A stretch of 53,782 bases of DNA from Azoarcus sp. (GTDB lineage: Bacteria; Pseudomonadota; Gammaproteobacteria; Burkholderiales; Rhodocyclaceae). Where the stretch lies: positions 1 through 53,782 of the forward strand of contig JAISCE010000098.1 in NCBI GenBank assembly GCA_031265765.1. The letters run 5' to 3'. A program made the position numbers and the translations under genes. Numbering within the stretch: the first letter of the stretch is position 1; every line of letters starts with the position of its first letter. This document shows positions 36,386 through 45,014 of this stretch, piece after piece. The notes under the pieces were generated by a model that made no database searches, was not told the origin of the DNA, and saw nothing but the letters and a program-made list of their open reading frames with translations.

Positions 36386-36667
36386 GAGAATGTACACAAT
36401 CCGCCAACATACTGCAACGCCTGTCAAACCACAAAATCACAACCCATTCGACAACCGCAACACACAAGCATTTTCAATGCATTGTTTACGTGAATAATTT
36501 CCACCTGGAGACGCTCCAGCGCCTCCAGGTTCGATGACACACGATTATCCGGTGAAGCAAACCGTCGACCGGACTGTGGGTCAACCTGTGGGTCGACCTG
36601 GGGGCCGGATCGGATTTTGGCGCATTTCCATTCAAATAATCCATTGAATACATGATGTTATAAAAAT
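36382..36667. other. Non-coding segment bounded by inverted 32-bp copies
   Basis: 286 bases with no credible gene. It is AT-richer than its surroundings (for example near 36410-36500 and 36620-36667), has an 8-bp hairpin ACCTGGAG / CTCCAGGT (36503-36530) and a TATAAA near its right end. It could contain the vgrG promoter. The inverted flanks make site-specific or RecA-mediated inversion conceivable. Confidence 0.5.
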
Positions 36668-36699
36668 AACAAGGCGGAGGAACGCTCCGCCTTGTTGAA
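36668..36699 (-). repeat. Second copy of the 32-bp element, inverted
   Basis: Identical to 36350-36381 on the opposite strand and itself a hairpin. It ends 22 bases before the vgrG ATG, so a transcript entering from upstream must cross this stem. Its loop and stem could reduce read-through into vgrG. Confidence 0.85.
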
Positions 36700-36721
36700 A
36701 TTGACGATCAGGCGGCTTGAT

Positions 36722-39592
36722 ATGGCGAATATTCCAGAAGAATTCAGCGCGGCAGGCGGCGACCTGGCCCGGAACGTTGCGGGCGGGCTGTCCCTGGACG
36801 GCCTGCTGGCCGCCTTCGCCAGCGCCTTCCGGCAAACCAACCGGCTGGTCAAACTCCAACTGGGCGACGCAGAAGAATACGAACAAATGCTCCTGCCGCA
36901 AACGGCGGAAGGTGAAGAATCCCTTTCCGCCCCCTACCGCTACGCAATCACCTGCCTGTCGCCGGACGCCGCGCTGGCGCTCGAACCGCTGCTGGGCCAA
37001 CCCGCGCGGCTGGACATCCTCACGAGCGCGGGCGGCGTCCCCGACGCGCTGGCCCCGGTCGGCGGACAAAAAAACGTCATGCGCTGCGGCATCGTCACCC
37101 GCGCCGAGGCGCTGCCCGCCGACGGCGGCTTTGCCAAATACCGCCTCATCCTCGAACCCCCGTTCGCGCTGCTGCGCCACCGGCGCACCAGCCGCGTCTT
37201 CCAGGACAAAGCCGCGCCGGACATCGTCAAGATCATCCTCGACGAACACATCGCGGGCAACAACCTCATCGGAGCCGCCTTCGACTACCGGTTCGACATC
37301 ATGGCGGGCTTCTGCCGGGAGCGCAGCTACTGCCTGCAATACCGCGAGACCGACCTGGCGTTCATCGAACGGCTGCTGGCCGAAGAAGGACTGGCGTACC
37401 GCTTCGAGCACGCGGGCGAGCGGCGCGCGCCCGGCCCCGCCGACGACGAAAGCGACGAAGACGAAACGCGGGATGAAGACGGCAGCGAAAACGAAGACGA
37501 GGCCGAAGCCGAAAGCGAACTCCCCCACGTCACCCTGGTCGTCTTCAACGACGCCTACAGCCTGCCGCGCGCCCGGCAGGGCGCGATCCGCTTCCACCGC
37601 GCCAGCGCCACCGAAGCCTCGGACAGCCTCACCGTCTGGACGCGCGCGCAGGAAGCCGGCGTCCAGAAAACGACCCTGACCAGCTATGAGTACAAATCGG
37701 CGCTCACGCACGGCGGCGAAGACGAAAGCCCGTATGAGCGGGAGAAACTGCCCATCGAAGCCATGCTCGAGAGCTACGACGCGCAGACGCACTACTACGG
37801 ACGGGACGCCAACGAACTCACCCGCTACGCGCGGCTGCGCCAGGCCGTGTGCGACCGCGAAAAGCGGGCGCTGCAAGGCGAGGGCAACGTCCGGGAACTC
37901 AAAGCGGGAGAATGGTTTACACTGACCGGCCATCCGCTCTACGAAATGCTTCCCGACGAAAACCGCCGCTTCACCGTGACTCGCCTCGCCTTCACCGCGC
38001 ACAGCAATTTGCCGGACTCAGTGTCGCAATACCTGAAGCCGCGAGCATCGCCGCCGCCGCCCTACCGGGTCGACTTCGCGGCGCAGCCGCGCGGCGTGCC
38101 GCTGCACCCGGCCTACGAACACACGAAACACGCCCGGTTCACCGCCTGGGGCATCGAGACGGGCACGGTCACCGGCCCGGCGGGAGAAGAAGAAGTCTTC
38201 ACCGACGACATGGGCCGCATCAAGGTGCAATTCCACTGGCAACGCGAGCAGGAGCACCCCGAATTCGGCGCGGCCTTCGACGAACGCTCCTCGTGCTGGC
38301 TGCGCGTGGCCTACCCGAGCGCGGGCGCGGGCTGGGGCCATCAATTCATCCCGCGGGTGGGGCAAGAAGTCGTGATCGCCTTCATCGAAGGCGACATCGA
38401 CCGGCCCATCGTCACGGGCGTCGTCTACAACGGTCGGAACCCGCCGCCGTGGTTCAGCGGCGCGGGGCGGCTGCCCGCCAACCGGACGCTGTCCGGCATC
38501 AAGACCAAGGAGCACGACGGCGCACAATACAACGAACTGCTCTTCGACGACACGCAGAACGAAGTGCGGACGAAACTCTCCAGCGAGCACGGCAAGACCC
38601 AACTCAACCAGGGCTACCTCATCCACCCGAGGACGGACGGCAAAGGCGAGCCGAGAGGCGAAGGGTTTGAACTCAGAACCGACCGATCCGGGGCGATCCG
38701 CGCTGCCGAAGGCGTGCTCATCAGCGCCCATTCACGCAGGCTGGCGGCGGGCAATCAACTGGATCGGGAAGAACTCACCGCTCAACTGGAGCAGGCGCTC
38801 GCCGTCGCGCAGGAACTGGGCAAGGACGCCGACCGGCACGAAGCCGAAGGCACGGACACCGTCCGCCAAGCCAAACTGAACGAACGGGTCAAGCACTGGG
38901 AAGACGGCAGCAACGTCGGCCAGGAAAACGCCACCGAAGGCAAAGCCATTGCCGCGCTCACCGCGCCGGAAGGCATCGCCATCGGCACGGAAGCCAACAT
39001 CAACCTGGCGACCGGGGAGAGCCTCGACTGGGTGTCGCTGAAAGACACCAACCACACGGTGGGCCAGCATTGGCGGGTGCGCGTGGCGCGCTCGCTATCG
39101 TTTTTCGTGCAACAACTGGGCATGAAACTCATTGCGGCGGCGGGCAAGATCGTCGTCCGCGCCCTGAGCGACGAAATCGAGATCGCCGCCGCCAAAAGGC
39201 TGCACCTGATCTCGCTGGAAGAAATCGTGCTCGACGCGCCCAAGATCACCCTGCGGGCGCAGGGCGCGGGGGTGGAGTATGGCGGCGGGATCACCGGGCG
39301 TACCACGGGCGCGCATGTGGTGCATGCGGGCGCGCACAGCATGACGGGGCCGGCGAATGTGACGCCGGAAGGCGCGCTCGGCGCGGGCAAAGGCGCTTTC
39401 GACGAAAAAGTCCAACTGTTCTGGGAGGGCGCGGACGCCCCGATCAAGAACCGGCAATACCGTCTGCATCTGGAAGACGGGCGGATGCTCGAAGGCGCGA
39501 CCGATGCCGAAGGCTACGGCCAGCAGCTGCAAAGCGAACTGAGCTTTGCCCGCTACCGGGTCGAACTGCTGCCCCCGGCGGCATCCCATTGA
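36722..39592 (+). CDS. vgrG: Type VI secretion spike protein VgrG
   Basis: A 956-residue VgrG, the trimeric tip of the T6SS needle. The gp27-like base spans about residues 35-460 and carries an acidic Asp/Glu-rich insertion near 239-268. The gp5 OB-fold region lies near 480-580 (GTVTGPAGEEEVFTDDMGRI, then HQFIPRVGQEVVIAFIEGDI, then RPIVTGVVYNGRN). A DUF2345-type needle extension spans about 745-870, and a C-terminal extension (KNRQYRLHLEDGR) may contact the effector. ATG 36722 is preferred over TTG 36692, which sits in the hairpin. The lipase effector follows 19 bases later. No other T6SS structural gene is in the window. Confidence 0.93.
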   Translation: MANIPEEFSAAGGDLARNVAGGLSLDGLLAAFASAFRQTNRLVKLQLGDAEEYEQMLLPQTAEGEESLSAPYRYAITCLSPDAALALEPLLGQPARLDILTSAGGVPDALAPVGGQKNVMRCGIVTRAEALPADGGFAKYRLILEPPFALLRHRRTSRVFQDKAAPDIVKIILDEHIAGNNLIGAAFDYRFDIMAGFCRERSYCLQYRETDLAFIERLLAEEGLAYRFEHAGERRAPGPADDESDEDETRDEDGSENEDEAEAESELPHVTLVVFNDAYSLPRARQGAIRFHRASATEASDSLTVWTRAQEAGVQKTTLTSYEYKSALTHGGEDESPYEREKLPIEAMLESYDAQTHYYGRDANELTRYARLRQAVCDREKRALQGEGNVRELKAGEWFTLTGHPLYEMLPDENRRFTVTRLAFTAHSNLPDSVSQYLKPRASPPPPYRVDFAAQPRGVPLHPAYEHTKHARFTAWGIETGTVTGPAGEEEVFTDDMGRIKVQFHWQREQEHPEFGAAFDERSSCWLRVAYPSAGAGWGHQFIPRVGQEVVIAFIEGDIDRPIVTGVVYNGRNPPPWFSGAGRLPANRTLSGIKTKEHDGAQYNELLFDDTQNEVRTKLSSEHGKTQLNQGYLIHPRTDGKGEPRGEGFELRTDRSGAIRAAEGVLISAHSRRLAAGNQLDREELTAQLEQALAVAQELGKDADRHEAEGTDTVRQAKLNERVKHWEDGSNVGQENATEGKAIAALTAPEGIAIGTEANINLATGESLDWVSLKDTNHTVGQHWRVRVARSLSFFVQQLGMKLIAAAGKIVVRALSDEIEIAAAKRLHLISLEEIVLDAPKITLRAQGAGVEYGGGITGRTTGAHVVHAGAHSMTGPANVTPEGALGAGKGAFDEKVQLFWEGADAPIKNRQYRLHLEDGRMLEGATDAEGYGQQLQSELSFARYRVELLPPAASH

Positions 39593-39611
39593 CGCGACGG
39601 AGACCCGGATC

Positions 39612-41465
39612 ATGGTTATGGAGCAGCAGTTCGCCAGCCGATTCAAGAAGAAAGACGGCACGCAAAGCAGCGAAGGCTTCCTGACGCCGAAAGAGATCGA
39701 CACCGTGCAACGGCACGGCTTCATGCCGGAGCGAGCGATTCCGATCATCTTTCTGCCGGGAATCCTGGCCAGCAACCTGCGGATCAAAGACCAGAAACGG
39801 CAGAATCGGCTGGAAGAAGAATACGGGCGCAAAAAAGGCGACAAGATCGCCTGGCAACCCGACGCGGCGACCTCGACCCTGCCATACGCCTGGAAAAGCG
39901 CGGCGGAGCGGCAACTGACGCTGGATCGAAGGACGGTGGAAGTCGACACCTTCGATTACCCCGAGGAATTCAACGGCGGGGCGGTGGAATGGGGCTATAT
40001 CCGTAGAAATGGCGTCGAAGTGGAGAGCAATTCGCCGATCCTGCGCCCCTACCACGTCCGCGCGCCGGGCAAACACGGCCCTCCGTATATCGCCGTTCCC
40101 GCGGAGCGTGAGGCGTGTTTGCGCGGCTGGGGCGAAGTCATGTTCGGCGCGTATGGAAATTTCCTGAACCGGCTGGAACGGGCGATGAATGCCATGTTCT
40201 CGCACGGCAAGCCGACCCCGGAGTGGAAAAGCGTCGTCGGCGTCGATCCCCGGACATTCGGCTTGGTCACGGAGAATCTGCCCCCGATCGACGAAGACGA
40301 TCTCCGGCAAATCGCCGAGAACTGCTTCTTTCCGGTACATGCGATCGGGTACAACTGGATACAGGATTGCGGCATTTCCGGGAGAGAAGTCGCCCGCCGC
40401 ATCGAAAAAATCATGGCGTCCTATCTCGATAAAAAAATACTGTGCGAAAAAGTGATCGTCGTGACGCACTCCTGCGGCGGTCTGGTCTCGCGCGCGCTGT
40501 GCCATCCAAAGTACGGCAATTTCGAGGAAAAGGTATTGGGCGTGGTCTATGGCGAGCAGCCGGCCATCGGCGCGGCGGCGGCGTATTACCGGATGTTGGG
40601 CGGATGGGAGCCCGCCGATAACGTCAAGGGCAAGGCGGCGGCCTGGGCGCTGGGCGACGAAGGGCCGGAAGTGACGGTGATGCTCGCCAACGGGCCGGGG
40701 GGGATGGAACTGCTGCCGTTCAAGGAATATGGAAATGGCTGGTTGCAGATCAAGGATGCCGAAGGCAAGGTCTTGCGCAGTTTGCCGGAGAAGGGCGACC
40801 CGTACGAGGAAATCTATACGAAGACGAGCGACGAGGTGTGGTGGGGATTGTTGCGGCCGAAGTGGATCAATCCGGCGAAATTGAAGGAAGACGAAGCAGG
40901 ACTGAAAGCAACCAGAAAGTTATTAAAAGAAAAAGTCAGGCCGCTTCATGAAGCCATTGCTTCCTACTACCACCCAGTGAGCTACGCGCACTATGGCGTC
41001 GACCCCCAAAGGCTATCGTTCCAGACGGTGGCTTGGGAAGTGGGGGCGCCCATTTACCAGCCACCGGGCCGGCGTAGCGACCGGATAAGCCGCATGCAAC
41101 CGAATGCCGAACAGGTAGACCGTTTTCCTGTCGTCACCGACAAAGGGGACAAGAAAATCGTTCTCGGAGACACCACGCTCGACGAAAAAGAACATCAGCG
41201 CCTGAGCAACACAGGCGCTTTCCAGCCCGGTCTGCCGAGGACATCCCTGCTGGCCCGACTGCTTCCCCCTGTCGACCCTGGCGACCAGACCGTGCCGGTA
41301 CATTCGGCGGATCATCAATATCACAGCAAGCGTCCGGAATTCGAGGGCGTATTTCGCCTGATGGGCTATGAACACCAGGACAGCTACAAGGATATCGCCG
41401 TACAGAACGCCACGCTCTACAGCATCGTGCAGATTGCCAGGGAAATGAAATGGAGCGGGGAGTAA
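39612..41465 (+). CDS. Alpha/beta-hydrolase lipase, putative T6SS effector
   Basis: A 617-residue hydrolase next to vgrG, without a signal peptide, as expected for a VgrG-carried effector. It has a lipase-like oxyanion strand IPIIFLPGILASNLR near residue 43 and a nucleophile elbow VVTHSCGG with Ser287 (T-H-S-C-G, a variant of GxSxG). A C-terminal His is expected around PVHSADHQYH, after DPGDQ which may supply the acid. The likely role is phospholipase or esterase attack on target-cell membranes (Tle group). The next gene is a Tli4-type immunity gene, which supports this. Which Tle class it belongs to is not decided. Confidence 0.78.
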   Translation: MVMEQQFASRFKKKDGTQSSEGFLTPKEIDTVQRHGFMPERAIPIIFLPGILASNLRIKDQKRQNRLEEEYGRKKGDKIAWQPDAATSTLPYAWKSAAERQLTLDRRTVEVDTFDYPEEFNGGAVEWGYIRRNGVEVESNSPILRPYHVRAPGKHGPPYIAVPAEREACLRGWGEVMFGAYGNFLNRLERAMNAMFSHGKPTPEWKSVVGVDPRTFGLVTENLPPIDEDDLRQIAENCFFPVHAIGYNWIQDCGISGREVARRIEKIMASYLDKKILCEKVIVVTHSCGGLVSRALCHPKYGNFEEKVLGVVYGEQPAIGAAAAYYRMLGGWEPADNVKGKAAAWALGDEGPEVTVMLANGPGGMELLPFKEYGNGWLQIKDAEGKVLRSLPEKGDPYEEIYTKTSDEVWWGLLRPKWINPAKLKEDEAGLKATRKLLKEKVRPLHEAIASYYHPVSYAHYGVDPQRLSFQTVAWEVGAPIYQPPGRRSDRISRMQPNAEQVDRFPVVTDKGDKKIVLGDTTLDEKEHQRLSNTGAFQPGLPRTSLLARLLPPVDPGDQTVPVHSADHQYHSKRPEFEGVFRLMGYEHQDSYKDIAVQNATLYSIVQIAREMKWSGE

Positions 41466-42885
41466 TACGAAAGCGCCTTGTAGTGATCGTCCTTGCCGCC
41501 CTGGCTTTGTACGGGGTCGGAAAAGCGATACAGCCCTCTCCTTATCTTCCAGACAGGACACCCAGAATGAACGATATTCCTCCCAAGATCGCGGCCTTGT
41601 TCGAGAAGACACGCCCGGTGTGCTTCAGCCGTTTCATGATCGATGTGCCAGTCAGCGCCAAGGTTATTTGGGGGCCTTTGAGATTGCCCTACACGACGAG
41701 TGTTTATCCTAACGAAGGTGGATATATCGGCAGGGAAATTCGTAAAAAGGTCGATGAGATTAACAGTGAGAAGCATAATACTGAACCGTCAATGCTTATA
41801 GGGGTCTTTGATAGTGTAAACCCTGACAGTAAAATTGTAGTGGGGTATGAGACATCTTTTAGCGTTTCTTTTGCAAACTATTATTCCTATATCCGGTTGG
41901 GGCAAACGGGATTTACTCAAAATATTTTAGAGGTTGGCTTGACTGTCGATGACAAAAGCGATCCTTGGGGATTCAGGGTTGATAAGACAGCCTATGTAAA
42001 AATAGTCGATGAGTTAAGAGACATCGCCAGCCGCCTCCGCCTTCGCGCCGACGATGAAATACCCACCGACCTCGGCGTCTGCATCGAAAGCGGCTTTCTT
42101 TCCGCCGGGCTGGAATACGACCTGGAACTCATCTCCATCGGTTTCCGCTTCCCGGAATACCCGGACGTGAGCTTTTCGGTGCAAACTTGGAGCACGGACG
42201 AACCCAACGACGAAGACACATTGGAAGCCGCCCTGGCGCGAGGCCGCAAACAGGCGGGCTTGATGGGCCTGGGCGAGAGTTGTACGCGAAGATACGCTCG
42301 CTGCGCCAGGGCGAGCGCGTGATCGGCCCCTGGGAAGGCGGCGAAGCCCTGGGCCGGAAGCCGGGGGTGGACGGCGGCCCTTCGGTGCATGAATTCCTGT
42401 TCAGATCAAAGGGCGTCGGCAAGGACTTGCTGCGCCCACGGGTCAACATCAACCTGTACACCGGCGTCAACGACGACGAGGACAGCGACAAAACCCTCAA
42501 GCCCAGCTTGAGCGACGACGAAACCGTGGCGTTGTGGGACAAATTGACATCGAGCATTCGGGCAAGGCCGGTGAAGGAAAATCGTCCGCGCCCGGACGGA
42601 GAAACCCCGGAATCGGAAACGAAGCCCGAAGCCGCCGCGCCGGAGGCGGAAGATTTCCCGCGCCGGATCGCCACCGGCGACGCTTGCCCCAAACGCGGAC
42701 ACTGGCGCTGCGTCGAGGACGGCCACAGGTACAACTTCGTCGTAGGGCAAGTGATGCCCAACGCAACCTTCGAGGAACCGGCCACGGGATTCTTCAACCG
42801 GCTCATGGGCAAGCGCCTATACCGCGATGGGCCGGGACATTGGGAATGGGCGGAGGAAACGCCGCCCGCGGAGACGCGCGGATAA
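41450..42885 (+). pseudogene. Tli4-family T6SS immunity gene, frameshifted
   Basis: Two adjacent frames together give one protein of about 477 residues. The first frame (41450-42322) has an N-terminal membrane segment (VVIVLAALALYGVG), KAIQPSPYLPD and the Tli4-like CFSRFMIDVPVSA. The second frame (from about 42280 to TAA 42883-42885) continues with LYAKIRSLRQGERVIGPWEG and ends WEWAEETPPAETRG. The shift occurs at GGGCGAGAGTTG (about 42277-42288), where an extra AG or a missing base would explain it. It overlaps the effector stop by 16 bases, typical of effector/immunity coupling. Loss of immunity would matter unless the effector is silent. A sequencing error is possible. Confidence 0.72.
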
Positions 42886-42998
42886 TGGTCACGCGCCGCG
42901 GCATCGCCCTTCAAGCCGAAGCCCTGCCCGCCGACGGCGGCTTCGCTCGTTACCGGCTCGCCATCGAACTGATATTTTCAAGAAAAATCGGGCAATGA
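42885..42998 (+). pseudogene. vgrG fragment 1
   Basis: Reads QAEALPADGGFARYRLAIEL, matching TRAEALPADGGFAKYRLILE of the intact VgrG (about residues 124-142) at DNA and protein level. About 30 codons only. The ATG overlaps the tli4 stop (TAATG). Confidence 0.75.
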
Positions 42999-43483
42999 GC
43001 GAGATCATCATTTATGAACCGACTGACGGCGGGCAGGTGACTGTTCGGCTCGAAGGGCAGAGCCTTTGGCTGACCCAGGAACAGATGGCCGAACTGTTCG
43101 GTCGGGAGCGTTCGGTGATTACCAAGCACCTCAAGAATGTTTTTCGAGAGGGAGAACTCGAGGAACGTTCAGTATGTGCAAATCTTGCACATACTGCCGG
43201 GGACGGAAAGACTTATCGAACACGACACTACAACCTCGACGCCATCATTTCTGTCGGCTATCGCGTCAATTCCAAACGCGGAACGCAATTTCGTCAATGG
43301 GCGACAGGCGTCCTCCGAGACCATTTGATGCAAGGGTGGACGCTTGACCGTGCTCGCTTCAAGAGCAACGCCGCTGAACTGGAAGCGGCGCTGGCGCTTG
43401 TCAGGAAGACGGCACAATCCCCCGACCTGATTATTGAAACCGGTAGAGGCTTGATCGAAAACATGCTGACTGGTGCGCGGTAA
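42995..43483 (+). pseudogene. Truncated RhuM-family gene
   Basis: 162 residues matching the N-terminal half of RhuM/Fic-DOC family proteins: VRLEGQSLWLTQEQMAELFG, then RSVITKHLKNVFREGEL, then HYNLDAIISVGYRVNSKRG, FRQWATGVLRDHL, and ELEAALALVRKTAQSPDL. Intact members are about 330 residues and carry a C-terminal Fic/DOC-like part, missing here; the frame ends just after IETGRGLIENM. The break is next to vgrG fragment 2. The short form may still be expressed as a DNA-binding-like protein, but I treat it as a remnant. Confidence 0.7.
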
Positions 43484-43489
43484 GTAGAG

Positions 43490-43590
43490 ATGAATGGACA
43501 GACGCTCTATACGGCAAGGATCACGACGAGCTTACCCACTACATACGGCTGTGCCAGCAAGTGCGTGACCGGCACAAACAGGCGATGGGC
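43490..43590 (+). pseudogene. vgrG fragment 2
   Basis: One frame reads ALYGKDHDELTHYIRLCQQV then RDRHKQAMG, corresponding to HYYGRDANELTRYARLRQAV then CDREKRALQG of the intact VgrG (about residue 359 onward). It is cut off at a GCGATGGGCC string shared with the tli4 gene. Confidence 0.7.
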
Positions 43591-43643
43591 CAGGGCATTG
43601 GGAATGGGCGGAGGAAACGCCGCCTGCGGGGACGCGCGGATAA
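43586..43643 (+). pseudogene. tli4 3'-end fragment
   Basis: Nearly identical to the last 54 bases of the tli4 gene (42832-42885): both encode HWEWAEETPP, then TRG and TAA. Only a few bases differ. It joins vgrG fragment 2 at GCGATGGGCC, which is also present in tli4 at 42825-42834, suggesting microhomology-mediated joining. Confidence 0.75.
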
Positions 43644-43784
43644 ATGACCATGTTGGGCAGATTCCGTCCGGTTCTGGGAGGAGTGCTGATCGCTGCCGCT
43701 GTCTTTGGCGCAGCGAAAGCGGTGCAGCCTTCACCTTATTTGCCGGACAGCGCCGGAATGGCGAAAAAATGCTATACGACTTAG
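43644..43784 (+). pseudogene. tli4 5'-end fragment of a third copy
   Basis: Encodes 46 residues with an N-terminal hydrophobic helix and KAVQPSPYLPD, matching KAIQPSPYLPD of the upstream tli4 N-terminus, then stops at TAG. It has its own ATG directly after the stop of the preceding fragment. Confidence 0.7.
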
Positions 43785-44131
43785 TCGACGACATGAAGGA
43801 TACCTTGAACTTGGGGAAGTTCTCGATAACCTGCCATTTTCTTGGAATCGCTTTTCTCGTTGTTTTCTTTGTGTCAGGAGATGCTTGGTATTGGGGTTTC
43901 ATTGCGCGTTTCATTGCGCTTTTGATCGGTATAGTTTCGGCTTCGGTTGGATTACTGACGGGCTGGAAGTTTCATAAAAAGCGTAAGCTGATTCGCGTCC
44001 AGCCTGGCATGGTAATGACAACCGCAGTTTATCTATTCAGTATGATTTCTGTACTGGTTGTTTTCTTTGGTCTTTTGACCTTGTGGATAGTGGTGGAATG
44101 CCATTATCGTGCTTGCACATTCATCGCCTGA
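43769..44131 (+). CDS. Small polytopic membrane protein of unknown function
   Basis: A 120-residue protein with about three hydrophobic helices (FLGIAFLVVFFVSG, WGFIARFIALLIGIVSASVG, VYLFSMISVLVVFFGLLTLW) and a basic loop (KFHKKRKLIR). It is AT-richer than its neighbours and starts inside the tli4 fragment. No family recognised. At the end of a T6SS cassette row it could be an immunity protein for a lost effector, which is only inference. The region downstream to 44289 has no credible gene. Confidence 0.5.
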   Translation: MLYDLVDDMKDTLNLGKFSITCHFLGIAFLVVFFVSGDAWYWGFIARFIALLIGIVSASVGLLTGWKFHKKRKLIRVQPGMVMTTAVYLFSMISVLVVFFGLLTLWIVVECHYRACTFIA

Positions 44132-44289
44132 CGTCGATTGGATGATATGATATTGTACTTGTCGCCCTGGAATACGATGCCGTATGACTGAACGCTCGTC
44201 CGGCAGGATTTTTCACCGGATTTTCGCAAAATTCGCAAAATAGCCGGTCAGTCTTCGCATCTTTACGCCATTTCACTGCTTCCCCGTAG

Positions 44290-44320
44290 TCAAAGGTTGT
44301 GTATATTGCGAATCCTTTGA
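44290..44320 (+). promoter_or_regulatory. Possible operator/promoter before the GntR-type gene
   Basis: TCAAAGG (44290-44296) and CCTTTGA (44314-44320) form a perfect 7-bp inverted repeat 17 bases apart, around a TATATT (44302-44307) that could serve as -10. An operator overlapping a promoter is a common layout for autoregulated GntR proteins. Not confirmed. Confidence 0.35.
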
Positions 44321-44357
44321 AGGAGACGCGAGCGGAGCTTTGCTCCCGGCACGGGAT

Positions 44358-44978
44358 ATGGCAATGGTCACACAGGTAAAAAACAATTCGCCTCGTCACC
44401 GCATGCTTTGCGATGCGCTGGCCGATTCGATATGCGAACGGCTGTTCGGACACGAATTCGCGCCCCGCGCTCCGCTGGACGAAGCCGCGCTGGCAGCGCG
44501 TTACGGGACGCCGCGGCTGGCGCTTGTGGCGGCGTTGGAGCAACTCGCCCGCGATCGCTTGCTGACGGCGCGGACGGAAGGCGGCTATTGCGCCGCCGGA
44601 TATTGCCTTGCCGACATCGAAGACATCCTGGCGCTGCTTGAACGCATCCGCCTTTTCATGGCGCGCAGGCAGGCCCTCCAGACCGGCTCGGCGGACGAGA
44701 TCGTGGCCGCCAGTCCTTATTGGGGCGTCGCCGGCCTGGCCGTCGAGCGGTCTTTCACGGTGGCGGCGCGCAGTCTGTATGAGCAGTTGCGCATGGGCAT
44801 CGGGCCGGAACTCGCGGCGCTCGAAGCGCAGTGCGCAAAGGCTTGCGGAGACGATTTGGCGCGGGCCGTCGCCAGCGGCGAGATTGGGCCGGTCGAGGAC
44901 GTTTGCGCGGAAAGCGCCCGGATGTTCCGGCAGCGGATATTGGCCGCGTTCGACGGCGTCTGCGCCCGCCGCGCGTGA
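44358..44978 (+). CDS. GntR-family transcriptional regulator
   Basis: A 206-residue protein with an N-terminal winged helix-turn-helix of GntR type: ADSICERLFGHEFAPRAPLD, then EAALAARYGTPRLALVAALE, and LLTARTEGGYCAA. The C-terminal helical domain resembles FCD effector-binding domains (IEDILALLERIRLFMARR). Conserved residues are weaker than usual in the HTH, so DNA affinity or specificity may differ. It lies 36 bases before metE on the same strand and may control it or be co-transcribed; the effector is unknown. ATG 44358 is used; TTG 44340 is possible. Confidence 0.72.
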   Translation: MAMVTQVKNNSPRHRMLCDALADSICERLFGHEFAPRAPLDEAALAARYGTPRLALVAALEQLARDRLLTARTEGGYCAAGYCLADIEDILALLERIRLFMARRQALQTGSADEIVAASPYWGVAGLAVERSFTVAARSLYEQLRMGIGPELAALEAQCAKACGDDLARAVASGEIGPVEDVCAESARMFRQRILAAFDGVCARRA

Positions 44979-45014
44979 TTCTCCTTTTCATCCACCCCGA
45001 CAGGAATTTTCACT

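Noticed and set aside
36350-36699. The inverted pair as ends of a small transposable element (MITE)
   Set aside because: No target-site duplication could be recognised next to the copies. Each copy is a self-contained hairpin, which suits terminators as well. Not excluded.
44121-44543. Minus-strand frame of 140 residues over the GntR leader
   Set aside because: It overlaps the start of the GntR gene, has no recognisable domain and no ribosome site.
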